Assembly (NCBI GenBank): GCA_000435195.1
Contig: FR880279.1
Location: 1,356 to 13,570 of the forward strand
DNA from: Clostridium sp. CAG:169
GTDB taxonomy: Bacteria; Bacillota; Clostridia; Oscillospirales; Ruminococcaceae
Direction: 5' to 3'
DNA: 12,215 bases
The position numbers were made by a program, and so were the translations under genes. Shown here piece after piece: positions 6,090-12,215 of the stretch. Positions within the stretch are counted from its first letter, which is position 1. Each line of letters opens with the position of its first letter. The notes beneath the pieces were generated by a model. That model was not told the DNA's origin. It did no database searches and saw nothing but the letters and a program-made list of their open reading frames with translations.

Positions 6090-7721
6090 TTACATCATGC
6101 CGCCCATGCCTGCACCTGGAGCGCCTGCCATAGCGTCATTTTCCTCTTTGCTGTCAGCAACCAGAGATTCGGTGGTCAGTACCATAGAAGCAACCGAGGA
6201 AGCGTTCTGCAGAGCGGAACGGGTAACCTTGGTTGGGTCAACGATACCGGCTGGAATCATGTCAACGTAGGGTTCATTGTAAGCGTCGTAGCCGTAGCCA
6301 ATCTTGTCGGAGTGTAGCAGGGTATTGACGATGACAGAACCATCGACACCTGCGTTGATAGCGATCTGACGAACCGGCTCTTCTAGAGCTTTCAGAACGA
6401 TCTTAGCACCGGTTCTTTCGTCGCCGTCGAGGGAATCGACCAGAGCCTGAACAGCCGGGATTGCATTGATCAGAGCGGTACCGCCGCCTGCTACGATGCC
6501 TTCTTCAACAGCTGCTTTGGTAGCGGACAGAGCATCCTCAATGCGCATCTTCTTTTCTTTCATTTCGATTTCGGTTGCAGCGCCGACTTTGATGACAGCT
6601 ACGCCGCCTGCCAGTTTAGCCAGTCTTTCCTGCAATTTTTCGGTATCGAATTCAGAGGTGCTTGCAGCAATCTGGGATCTGATCTGACCAACACGCTCAG
6701 CAATCGCTTCTTTGGAGCCAGCGCCGCCGACGATGATGGTGTTTTCCTTCTGAACTTTTACCTGAGAAGCACGACCCAGCTGAGCTACGGTGGTGTCCTT
6801 CAGCTCCAGACCCAGGTCGGAGGAGATAACTTCGCCGCCGGTCAGGATAGCGATGTCACGCAGCATTTCTTTTCTTCTGTCGCCAAAGCCAGGAGCTTTT
6901 ACAGCAACACAGGTGAAGGTGCCGCGCAGCTTGTTGAGCAGCAGGGTGGTCAGTGCTTCGCCCTCGATGTCCTCTGCGATGATCAGCAGCTTCTTGCCGG
7001 ACTGTACAATCTGCTCGAGCAGTGGCAGAATCTCCTGGATGTTGGAAATCTTCTTATCGGTGATGAGCAGCAGAGCGTCATCCAGAACAGCTTCCATCTT
7101 GTCGGTGTCGGTGACCATGTATGGGGAGATGTAGCCGCGGTCGAACTGCATACCTTCTACGACTTCGGTGTAGGTTTCAGCGGTCTTGGATTCTTCCAGA
7201 GTGATGACGCCGTCAGCGGAAACCTTTTCCATTGCTTCTGCAATCAGGTTGCCGATGACCTCGTCGCCGCAGGATACGGTAGCAACTCTGGCAATGTCAG
7301 CCGAGCCGTTTACCTTCTGGGAGTGGGAGATGACGGTGTCAACTGCGGTCTGTACAGCTCTCTGGATACCTTTTTTCAGGACCATTGGGTTTGCACCGGC
7401 AGTGACGTTCTTCATGCCTTCGCGTACCAGAGCTTGTGCAAGCAGAGTAGCGGTTGTAGTGCCGTCGCCTGCTGCATCGTTTGTTTTGGTAGCAACTTCT
7501 TTTACCAGCTGTGCGCCCATATTTTCAAATGGGTCTTCCAGCTCGATCTCTTTTGCGATGGTAACACCGTCATTGGTGATCAGCGGTGCGCCGAATTTTT
7601 TGTCCAGAACGACGTTGCGTCCCTTTGGACCCAGGGTGATTTTTACGGTATCAGCCAGCTGGTCGATACCTTTCTGCAAAGATTTTCTTGCTTCTTCTCC
7701 GTATGCAATGATCTTGGACAT
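6090..7721 (-). CDS. groEL: Chaperonin GroEL (60 kDa, Cpn60)
   Basis: A 543-aa ATP-dependent folding chaperone that forms a double-ring tetradecamer with the GroES lid in the cytoplasm. It is full length for the family and collinear with it: 'TVKITLGPKGRNVVLDKKFG' (25-44), the ATP site 'DAAGDGTTTAT' (82-92, with D86 the catalytic aspartate equivalent), the apical domain in the middle, and the flexible Gly/Met tail ending 'GAGMGGMM'. The start is the ATG at 7721: GGAGGT lies ten bases upstream. The longer in-frame start at 7730 is a TTG almost touching the Shine-Dalgarno site and is not used. It is the second gene after groES with a 49-base gap and no terminator between, so both come from the CIRCE-controlled promoter. 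Biased codon use fits a very abundant protein. Confidence 0.98.
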   Translation of the reverse strand: MSKIIAYGEEARKSLQKGIDQLADTVKITLGPKGRNVVLDKKFGAPLITNDGVTIAKEIELEDPFENMGAQLVKEVATKTNDAAGDGTTTATLLAQALVREGMKNVTAGANPMVLKKGIQRAVQTAVDTVISHSQKVNGSADIARVATVSCGDEVIGNLIAEAMEKVSADGVITLEESKTAETYTEVVEGMQFDRGYISPYMVTDTDKMEAVLDDALLLITDKKISNIQEILPLLEQIVQSGKKLLIIAEDIEGEALTTLLLNKLRGTFTCVAVKAPGFGDRRKEMLRDIAILTGGEVISSDLGLELKDTTVAQLGRASQVKVQKENTIIVGGAGSKEAIAERVGQIRSQIAASTSEFDTEKLQERLAKLAGGVAVIKVGAATEIEMKEKKMRIEDALSATKAAVEEGIVAGGGTALINAIPAVQALVDSLDGDERTGAKIVLKALEEPVRQIAINAGVDGSVIVNTLLHSDKIGYGYDAYNEPYVDMIPAGIVDPTKVTRSALQNASSVASMVLTTESLVADSKEENDAMAGAPGAGMGGMM

Positions 7722-7770
7722 AGTAATCAAAACCTCCAGTATCTGTAAATCAAATGGATGTCATCAAAAA

Positions 7771-8055
7771 TTATTCAACGATTGCTAGCAGGTCGGACTG
7801 ACGCAGGATGGTGTATTCTTCGCCGTCTACCTTGACCTGAGTGCCTGCATATTTGCTGACCAGCACCTTCTGACCAACCTCAACGTACATTTTTTCTTCG
7901 TGACCTTCTACAACACCGCCTGGACCCACTGCAATGATCTGTGCGATCTGTGGTTTTTCCTGTGCAGCTGCGGCGAGGATGATGCCGCTTTTGGTGGTTT
8001 CTTCGGCTTCCAGCATTTTTACAACGACTCTGTCAAGTAATGGTTTAATGCTCAT
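7771..8055 (-). CDS. groES: Co-chaperonin GroES (10 kDa, Cpn10)
   Basis: A 94-aa subunit of the heptameric lid that caps GroEL and closes the folding chamber. The start 'MSIKPLLDRVVVKMLEAEETTKSGIILA' type N-terminus contains the mobile loop (about residues 16-30) that binds GroEL. 'VGPGG' (43-47) and 'GQKVLVSKYAGTQVKVDGEEY' type beta strands complete the standard fold. Length is normal. TGGAGG lies nine bases before the ATG at 8055. It is the first gene of the groES-groEL operon, with promoter and CIRCE directly upstream. Confidence 0.98.
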   Translation of the reverse strand: MSIKPLLDRVVVKMLEAEETTKSGIILAAAAQEKPQIAQIIAVGPGGVVEGHEEKMYVEVGQKVLVSKYAGTQVKVDGEEYTILRQSDLLAIVE

Positions 8056-8120
8056 AGTTGTATTCCTCCATATAATTTAAGTAAAATAATAAACAAACCG
8101 GCATGAGGGAAGCTATGTGT

Positions 8121-8147
8121 CTGGCACTCGCTTACCTCAAGTGCTAA
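8121..8147. promoter_or_regulatory. CIRCE operator (HrcA binding site) of groESL
   Basis: Arms CTGGCACTC (8121-8129) and AAGTGCTAA (8139-8147) are separated by nine bases, as in the consensus TTAGCACTC-N9-GAGTGCTAA. One arm has one mismatch and the other two. It sits just downstream of the groES -10 box, so bound HrcA would block initiation; heat stress releases it in the known systems. hrcA is not in the window. Confidence 0.92.
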
Positions 8148-8151
8148 ATGT

Positions 8152-8179
8152 ATTGTACCGCATTTCCAGAAAAAATCAA
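8152..8179 (-). promoter_or_regulatory. groESL promoter
   Basis: On the minus strand, TTGATT (8174-8179) and TACAAT (8152-8157) are 16 bases apart, four bases before CIRCE. The position places the start site inside CIRCE, the usual arrangement for HrcA-repressed operons. Confidence 0.7.
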
Positions 8180-8259
8180 TAGCTAAATCCAGAAATTCAT
8201 AATTACAGTCAATTTTTAACACTTTGTTCAAAAAACAGCGGCGGGCAAGCGTCAGTTTT

Positions 8260-8276
8260 TATGGTAAGATACCATA
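8260..8276. promoter_or_regulatory. Inverted repeat, possible operator upstream of the DUF218 gene
   Basis: TATGGTA-AGA-TACCATA is a perfect 7-bp inverted repeat with a three-base centre. It overlaps an extended -10-like sequence (TGGTAAGAT, 8262-8270) and lies 15 bases before the -35 box of the better promoter at 8291-8319. The size and symmetry suit a dimeric repressor. No specific regulator is recognised. Confidence 0.35.
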
Positions 8277-8290
8277 TGGGACAGCCGTCG

Positions 8291-8319
8291 TTGTACTGCC
8301 CTTTTGATAGAAGTATAGA
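8291..8319 (+). promoter_or_regulatory. Candidate promoter of the DUF218 gene
   Basis: TTGTAC (8291-8296), a 17-base spacer and TATAGA (8314-8319) lie about 60 bases before the gene start. An alternative is the extended -10 at 8262-8270. Confidence 0.5.
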
Positions 8320-8380
8320 ATCCGGCGGGGAGGATTATGCAAAAATCTTCCTTCTCTTAAAAATAAAAGGAGGGCGCAAA

Positions 8381-9148
8381 TTGAAAAAAAGAAAATACTC
8401 CTTTCTCAATCTTTTGCTGTGGAGCCTGTCGGCGCTGCTGGTCTTGATGGCAGGCGCGGGCCTGCTGCTGGGTGTGTGGAATGTCGGGTCGACGGGACTG
8501 CTGCTGACAGCCGCTGTGCTTGCGGCAACGGCTGTCGTTCGTCGGTGGAAAAAGAGGAGGGGATGGATGATGACAACAATAGCTCTGCTGCTGGTGGCAG
8601 GACTGGCTGTGCACGCGGCGGTATGGAACTATTTTGCCTATGGGCGTCCGGCACCGAAGCAAGGAGCGGCAACGGTGGTGGTGCTCGGCTGCAAGGTCAA
8701 CGGCGACCAGCCCTCGCTGATGCTGCGCAGGCGGCTGGAGTGTGCGCTGGAATACCTTCGGGCAAACGAACAGGCGGTTTGTGTGGTGTCGGGCGGACAG
8801 GGCAGCAATGAAAGCCACAGCGAGGCGTATGTGATGGAAAAGTTTCTGGTGGAAAACGGCATTGCACCCGAGCGGGTGGAACAGGAGGCGCTATCCACCA
8901 ATACCGACAGCAACATTGCCAACAGCTTGCAGCTCATCGAGCAAAAGGGACTGCCGCACCGCATCATTTTGTGTACCGATGGGTTTCATCAGCTGCGCGC
9001 CTGGATGTACCTTCAGCGCCACGCCACCGGGCAGATGGCAGATGCTGCACACAGCACAGCTATCTCCGGCAGGACACCTGTTGCAGTGGTGCCTTCCTAT
9101 GCGATGCGGGAACTGTTTGGAATCCTCAAGCTGCTGCTGGTAGGATAA
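8381..9148 (+). CDS. Membrane-anchored DUF218 (YdcF/SanA-like) protein
   Basis: A 255-aa protein with three predicted hydrophobic segments (about 8-32, 36-54, 63-86) and then a DUF218 domain (about 97-240). Visible family motifs are 'VVVLGCKVNG' (99-108), 'VSGGQGSNESHSEAYVM' (136-152) and 'LSTNTDSNIANS' (171-182). The domain family includes SanA, ElyC and YdcF of enterobacteria, which are linked to cell-envelope barrier function and peptidoglycan precursor metabolism; the biochemical activity is not settled. The TTG at 8381 is chosen because AAAGGAGGG lies seven bases before it and the protein then begins with lysines followed by a membrane segment. An in-frame ATG at 8261 would put 40 unlikely residues across the promoter region. 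It is divergent from groES and appears monocistronic. Family sure, role unknown. Confidence 0.85.
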   Translation: MKKRKYSFLNLLLWSLSALLVLMAGAGLLLGVWNVGSTGLLLTAAVLAATAVVRRWKKRRGWMMTTIALLLVAGLAVHAAVWNYFAYGRPAPKQGAATVVVLGCKVNGDQPSLMLRRRLECALEYLRANEQAVCVVSGGQGSNESHSEAYVMEKFLVENGIAPERVEQEALSTNTDSNIANSLQLIEQKGLPHRIILCTDGFHQLRAWMYLQRHATGQMADAAHSTAISGRTPVAVVPSYAMRELFGILKLLLVG

Positions 9149-9259
9149 ATGGGCAAGGTGAAATAAGCGTGGATAAGAAAATTGCCAGATTTTACAAAAA
9201 ACTTTTACAATGACAGGGAAAGATTTAAGGTCAAGGGTCTATAAAAATGACGGATGATT

Positions 9260-9268
9260 TGGTATAAT
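9260..9268 (+). promoter_or_regulatory. Extended -10 promoter of the thyX-tmk operon
   Basis: TGGTATAAT has a perfect TATAAT (9263-9268) with the TGn extension and no clear -35 box. The start site would fall near 9275, about 70 bases before thyX. I see no terminator for the preceding gene, so some read-through is possible. Confidence 0.65.
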
Positions 9269-9345
9269 GAAGGGTAAGAGTAAAACAAAACGGCGCTGCC
9301 GCAATCAGACGGCACGCAGGAAATATTTTTTGGAGGGATGTTCCA

Positions 9346-10116
9346 ATGGCAAAGGTGACCCTGATCGCCCATACGCCGGACCCAGAACGACTGATTGCAG
9401 CTTCTGCAAAGCTGTGTTACAGTCCATCGTCCATCGAGCAGCTGATGGATGGCTTGGACGAACAAAAAACCACCGACTTTTTAAATATGCTGACCGATTT
9501 TGGACACCAAAGTCCGATCGAACATATCAGCTTTACCTTCGGCATCGAAGAGGTGTCCCGCACCCTGCTTGCTCAGATTACCCGCCACCGCATCGCGTCC
9601 TTTTCGGTGCAGAGCCAGCGTTATGTCAAAGAAAAACAGTTTTCCTTTGTAACGCCGCCGCAGATTGCGCAGGACCCGCAGGCTGCCGCCTTGTATCAGC
9701 AGGCGATGCAGTCCGCCCACGCAAGCTATCTGGAGCTGTCCGAGCGGTTGGCGCAGAAGAACCTCGAGCAGCTGCTGGCAGAGGGAGTCGATGAAAAAAA
9801 GGCGAGGAGCATGGCAGAAAAACGAGCCATCGAGGATGCGCGCTTTGTGCTTCCAAACGCCTGTGACACCAAGATGATGCTGACGATGAACGCCCGCAGC
9901 CTGCTCAACTTCTTCCGACTGCGCTGCTGCAACCGTGCCCAGTGGGAAATCCGCGAGGTAGCCGAACAGATGCTCGCGCTGGTCAAACCGATTGCACCGA
10001 CCATCTTTGCCAAGGCAGGTCCCGGCTGTGTCAGCGGACCTTGTCCTGAGGGCAGGATGACCTGTGGACAGGCAGCACAGGTCCGCAAAAAATATCTGCA
10101 AGGGGAGGCAGAGTAG
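9346..10116 (+). CDS. thyX: Flavin-dependent thymidylate synthase ThyX
   Basis: A 256-aa enzyme that methylates dUMP to dTMP with methylenetetrahydrofolate and FAD/NADPH, in place of the unrelated ThyA. The signature RHRX7S is present as R80-H81-R82 to S90 ('RHRIASFSVQSQRY'). 'NARSLLNFFRLR' (182-193) carries the conserved arginine near the nucleotide site, and 'GHQSPIEH' (53-60) is the typical N-terminal motif. The protein ends with a cysteine-rich tail (C228, C233, C240; 'GPCPEGRMTCG') often seen in Clostridia-type ThyX; its role is unclear and metal binding is only a guess. GGAGGG lies eight bases before the ATG. tmk begins two bases after the stop codon. Whether thyA exists elsewhere in the genome cannot be seen. 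Confidence 0.96.
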   Translation: MAKVTLIAHTPDPERLIAASAKLCYSPSSIEQLMDGLDEQKTTDFLNMLTDFGHQSPIEHISFTFGIEEVSRTLLAQITRHRIASFSVQSQRYVKEKQFSFVTPPQIAQDPQAAALYQQAMQSAHASYLELSERLAQKNLEQLLAEGVDEKKARSMAEKRAIEDARFVLPNACDTKMMLTMNARSLLNFFRLRCCNRAQWEIREVAEQMLALVKPIAPTIFAKAGPGCVSGPCPEGRMTCGQAAQVRKKYLQGEAE

Positions 10117-10117
10117 C

Positions 10118-10798
10118 ATGAAGGGCAAGCTCATCATCATCGAAGGGTTGGACGGCAGCGGCAAAAGCACCCAGATGCAGCTGCTGTGCCAACGGGCTGA
10201 ACAACTGGGCAAACCGGTGCGCCGGGTCAAATTCCCGAACTATGACGAGGATTCCTCGGCGCTGGTCAAAGCCTACCTGAGCGGGGAGCTTGGCTCGTTG
10301 CAACAGATCAACGCCTATGCCGCATCGGTGCTGTACAGCGTGGACCGCTATGCCACCTGGAGAAGGCATATGCACAGCGATTATGAGCAGGGCGCTGTTT
10401 TTCTGCTGGACCGCTATACCACCGCAAATATGTACCATCAGACCACCAAGCTGCCGCATGAGGAGTGGGACAGCTTTTTGGACTGGCTGGTGGATTTGGA
10501 GTTTCAAAAGATGGGTCTGCCCGCTCCCGATTTGGTGCTCTATCTGGATATGCGCCCGCAGACGGCTCGCCGTTTGATGGAAAAGCGCTACCACGGCGAC
10601 GAGAGCAAAAAGGACATCCACGAGGCGGATTTTTCCTACCTGATGTCCTGCCGGGAAGCGGCGCTGTATGCAGCAAAACGGTTTGACTGGCAGGTCATCG
10701 AGTGCTGTGACGGGGAAAACCCGCTGCCAATCGAGCAGATTTCACAGATGATCTGGGAAAAGGTCGAACCATATCTGCAACAAGAAGGACAGCAATAA
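10118..10798 (+). CDS. tmk: Thymidylate (dTMP) kinase
   Basis: A 226-aa P-loop kinase that converts dTMP to dTDP with ATP in the cytoplasm. The Walker A motif is 'GLDGSGKS' (10-17). 'VDRY' (75-78) and 'LLDRYTTANMYHQ' (96-108) are the substrate-binding DR(Y) motifs; the usual DRYxxSxxAYQ is altered here to DRYTTANMYHQ. The LID region 'RLMEKRYHGDESKKDIHE' (152-169) is rich in basic residues. The ATG at 10118 is preceded by GGGGAGG inside the end of thyX, and only one base separates the two genes, so translation is likely coupled. Together with ThyX it performs two consecutive steps of dTTP synthesis. The altered second motif suggests a divergent Tmk subgroup, but the position beside thyX supports the assignment. 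Confidence 0.9.
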   Translation: MKGKLIIIEGLDGSGKSTQMQLLCQRAEQLGKPVRRVKFPNYDEDSSALVKAYLSGELGSLQQINAYAASVLYSVDRYATWRRHMHSDYEQGAVFLLDRYTTANMYHQTTKLPHEEWDSFLDWLVDLEFQKMGLPAPDLVLYLDMRPQTARRLMEKRYHGDESKKDIHEADFSYLMSCREAALYAAKRFDWQVIECCDGENPLPIEQISQMIWEKVEPYLQQEGQQ

Positions 10799-10872
10799 AA
10801 AGAAAGACAACGCTTTACAGTCATAATAGCAAGATAAAAACACAAGAACAAAAATAAGAAAGGAACGTTTGT

Positions 10873-11829
10873 TTGGATTTTCACAGAATTAGCCTGCAAG
10901 ATAAAGAATGGGTGGAGCAGCTGTTGAGCTGGTCCGATTACAACAGCTGCGAGTACAGCTTTTCTTCGTTGCTCAACTGGAGCCATATACACCAGACCGA
11001 AGTCTGCCGGATGGGCGACTTTGGGATTGTGCGCAGCGGTTTTAAGGAGTTTTCCTATCTCTATCCCTTTGGAAGAGGGGACGTTGCTCCGGTCATTGAA
11101 GCCATTTTGCAGGATGCACGGGAAAATCAGGTGACCCCGACGATCTCTCTGGCGTTGGAACCGATGAAGCAGCAGCTGCAAACGCTGTTTCCCGACCGGT
11201 TCTGCTTTGAAGAGGAGCGGGCGTATTTCGATTATATCTACACCTTTGACACCTTGGCATACCTCAAGGGAAGAAATCTCAGCGGCAAGCGAAACCACAT
11301 CAATACCTTCCATAAGATGTATGAGGGTCGTTGGAGCTTTGAAACCATCACACCGGAAAATATCGGTGAGTGTGTGCAGATGAACCAGGAGTGGGGACAG
11401 CTCAACGAGCTTTCCCTCGGCAGCGGACTGCTCAAAGAAAAAACAGCGCTGACCACTGCCTTTGAAAACTTTTTTGAAGAAGGTCTGCGCGGCGGTTTGC
11501 TGCGTTTGGACGGGAAAGTGATTGCCTTTACAATGGGCAGACCACTCAATTCGGACACCTTTGTGGTCCACTTTGAAAAGGCATTTTCGGACATCCGCGG
11601 CGCCTACCAGATGATTAACCAGCAGTTTGTCCTCAACTGCTGTCAGGGCTATTCCTTTATCAACCGCGAGGACGACACCGGAATGGAAGGACTGCGCAAG
11701 GCAAAGCTGTCCTATCTGCCGGAAATTTTGTTGACCAAGTACAATGTCCGTCTAATCGAGGACGGAGGCTTTCTGCCCGGCTGCCAAAAAGCAAAGCAGG
11801 AGCAGCAGGAAACGTTGCAGCTGCAATAA
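10873..11829 (+). CDS. DUF2156 domain protein (GNAT-like fold, related to the MprF C-terminal domain)
   Basis: A 318-aa soluble protein without membrane segments. It has the DUF2156 pattern: an early 'YNSCEYSFSSLLNWS' (23-37), a mid-protein 'LKGRNLSGKRNHINTFHKMY' that matches the family's 'KKRNHINKF' motif, and a late 'FINREDDTGMEGLRKAKLSYLPEILL' block. The family shares the acyltransferase fold of the domain that transfers amino acids from aminoacyl-tRNA to lipids in MprF, but stand-alone members such as this one have no established reaction, so lipid aminoacylation is only a possibility. The start is TTG at 10873 with AAAGGAA seven bases before it. A 74-base gap separates it from tmk, with no terminator, so it may share that transcript. 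A GNAT gene follows 24 bases later. Confidence 0.8.
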   Translation: MDFHRISLQDKEWVEQLLSWSDYNSCEYSFSSLLNWSHIHQTEVCRMGDFGIVRSGFKEFSYLYPFGRGDVAPVIEAILQDARENQVTPTISLALEPMKQQLQTLFPDRFCFEEERAYFDYIYTFDTLAYLKGRNLSGKRNHINTFHKMYEGRWSFETITPENIGECVQMNQEWGQLNELSLGSGLLKEKTALTTAFENFFEEGLRGGLLRLDGKVIAFTMGRPLNSDTFVVHFEKAFSDIRGAYQMINQQFVLNCCQGYSFINREDDTGMEGLRKAKLSYLPEILLTKYNVRLIEDGGFLPGCQKAKQEQQETLQLQ

Positions 11830-11853
11830 AGAACAGCGAAGGAGGAAACGGCG

Positions 11854-12215
11854 ATGGAACAGATTCATCTGATCGACCCGCTTGCCGCAGGAGAAGAGGA
11901 CCGCAGACAGCTGGTGCGACTGTGGGAGGAATGCTTTGAGGCGGACGAGCCGTATTTGCAGGTGTATCGGGAGCAGATGCTGGTAAAATCCGATGCCCGC
12001 ACGGTGGTTTTGCGGGAGCAGGGAAAAATCCTTGGGATGTTGACCCTACTGCCCTGCTCCTATCGGGTGGAAGGGCGGCAACTGCCGGCGATGTATCTGT
12101 TTGCCGTCGCAACTCTGCCCGAGGCACAGGGCAAGCAGGTGGCGACCCGGATGCTTTCGTGGGTGGACCGCTTTTTGCCGCAGCAGGGGATAGAGGTGGC
12201 TATTCTTGCACCGGC
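11854..12215 (+). CDS. GNAT family N-acetyltransferase, 3' end cut by the window
   Basis: The frame is open from ATG 11854 to the right edge (120 full codons). GGAGGA lies seven bases before the start. The visible part matches the N-terminal half of a GNAT fold: 'LVRLWEECF' helix, 'VLREQGKILGMLTLLP' strands, then 'LFAVATLPEAQGKQVATRMLSWVD', where QGKQVA corresponds to the acetyl-CoA loop (Q/RxxGxG/A). The 'VAT.P..QG..' form resembles Eis-type or poorly characterised GNAT enzymes. The substrate is unknown. It lies directly behind the DUF2156 gene and is probably co-transcribed. Confidence 0.82.
   Translation, partial: MEQIHLIDPLAAGEEDRRQLVRLWEECFEADEPYLQVYREQMLVKSDARTVVLREQGKILGMLTLLPCSYRVEGRQLPAMYLFAVATLPEAQGKQVATRMLSWVDRFLPQQGIEVAILAP

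Noticed and set aside
8337..8360. Seven-codon leader peptide (MQKSSFS) before the DUF218 gene
   Set aside because: A GGGGAGG precedes the ATG but only about three bases away, and there is no attenuator hairpin or regulatory codon run. Too little to call it a feature.
9481..10230. 249-codon minus-strand frame across thyX and tmk
   Set aside because: It crosses two well-identified genes on the plus strand and shows no recognisable motif.
1..12215. CRISPR arrays, tRNA or rRNA genes, insertion sequences, toxin-antitoxin or phage defence genes
   Set aside because: No regularly spaced repeats, no tRNA-like cloverleaf noticed, no transposase or nuclease motifs; the genes are metabolic, regulatory or housekeeping.

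Overview
The window looks like a chromosomal stretch from an anaerobic Clostridia-type Firmicute, probably a gut Oscillospiraceae/Ruminococcaceae relative with mid-range GC. The signs are strong Shine-Dalgarno sites (GGAGG), TTG and GTG starts, a CIRCE-controlled groESL operon, a flavin-dependent thymidylate synthase (ThyX) with a C-terminal cysteine cluster, and NfnAB, an electron-bifurcating transhydrogenase found mainly in anaerobes. The lineage is inferred from gene content, not from a marker gene.

Layout from left to right. The 3' part of a secreted-type protein with a Ser/Gly linker and two bacterial Ig-like domains ends at a clear terminator. A gap of about 500 bases without a convincing gene follows; it ends in a consensus promoter overlapped by a Rex-like operator. 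nfnA and nfnB follow as overlapping genes and end at a strong hairpin. Two more units point at each other. On the minus strand is a pair of short CHR (chromate transporter family) genes, and divergent from it is a LysR-type regulator. The regulator converges on groES-groEL (minus strand) across a shared hairpin. The groES upstream region holds a promoter and CIRCE. Beyond it, on the plus strand, are a membrane-anchored DUF218 (YdcF/SanA-like) protein, then thyX and tmk one base apart, then a DUF2156 protein, then a GNAT acetyltransferase cut by the right edge.

How the genes fit together. NfnAB balances NADH, NADPH and reduced ferredoxin, and a Rex site would tie its expression to the NADH/NAD+ ratio. 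ThyX makes dTMP and Tmk phosphorylates it to dTDP, so the two form a compact thymidylate unit. The LysR regulator probably controls the divergent CHR pair. GroES/GroEL is the chaperonin under HrcA-type control. The rest are accessory or poorly characterised.

I found no RNA gene, CRISPR array, insertion sequence or prophage gene. The coding content is mostly ordinary. The most interesting signals are regulatory or non-coding: the Rex-like operator, the unexplained block before nfnA, and an inverted repeat upstream of the DUF218 gene.
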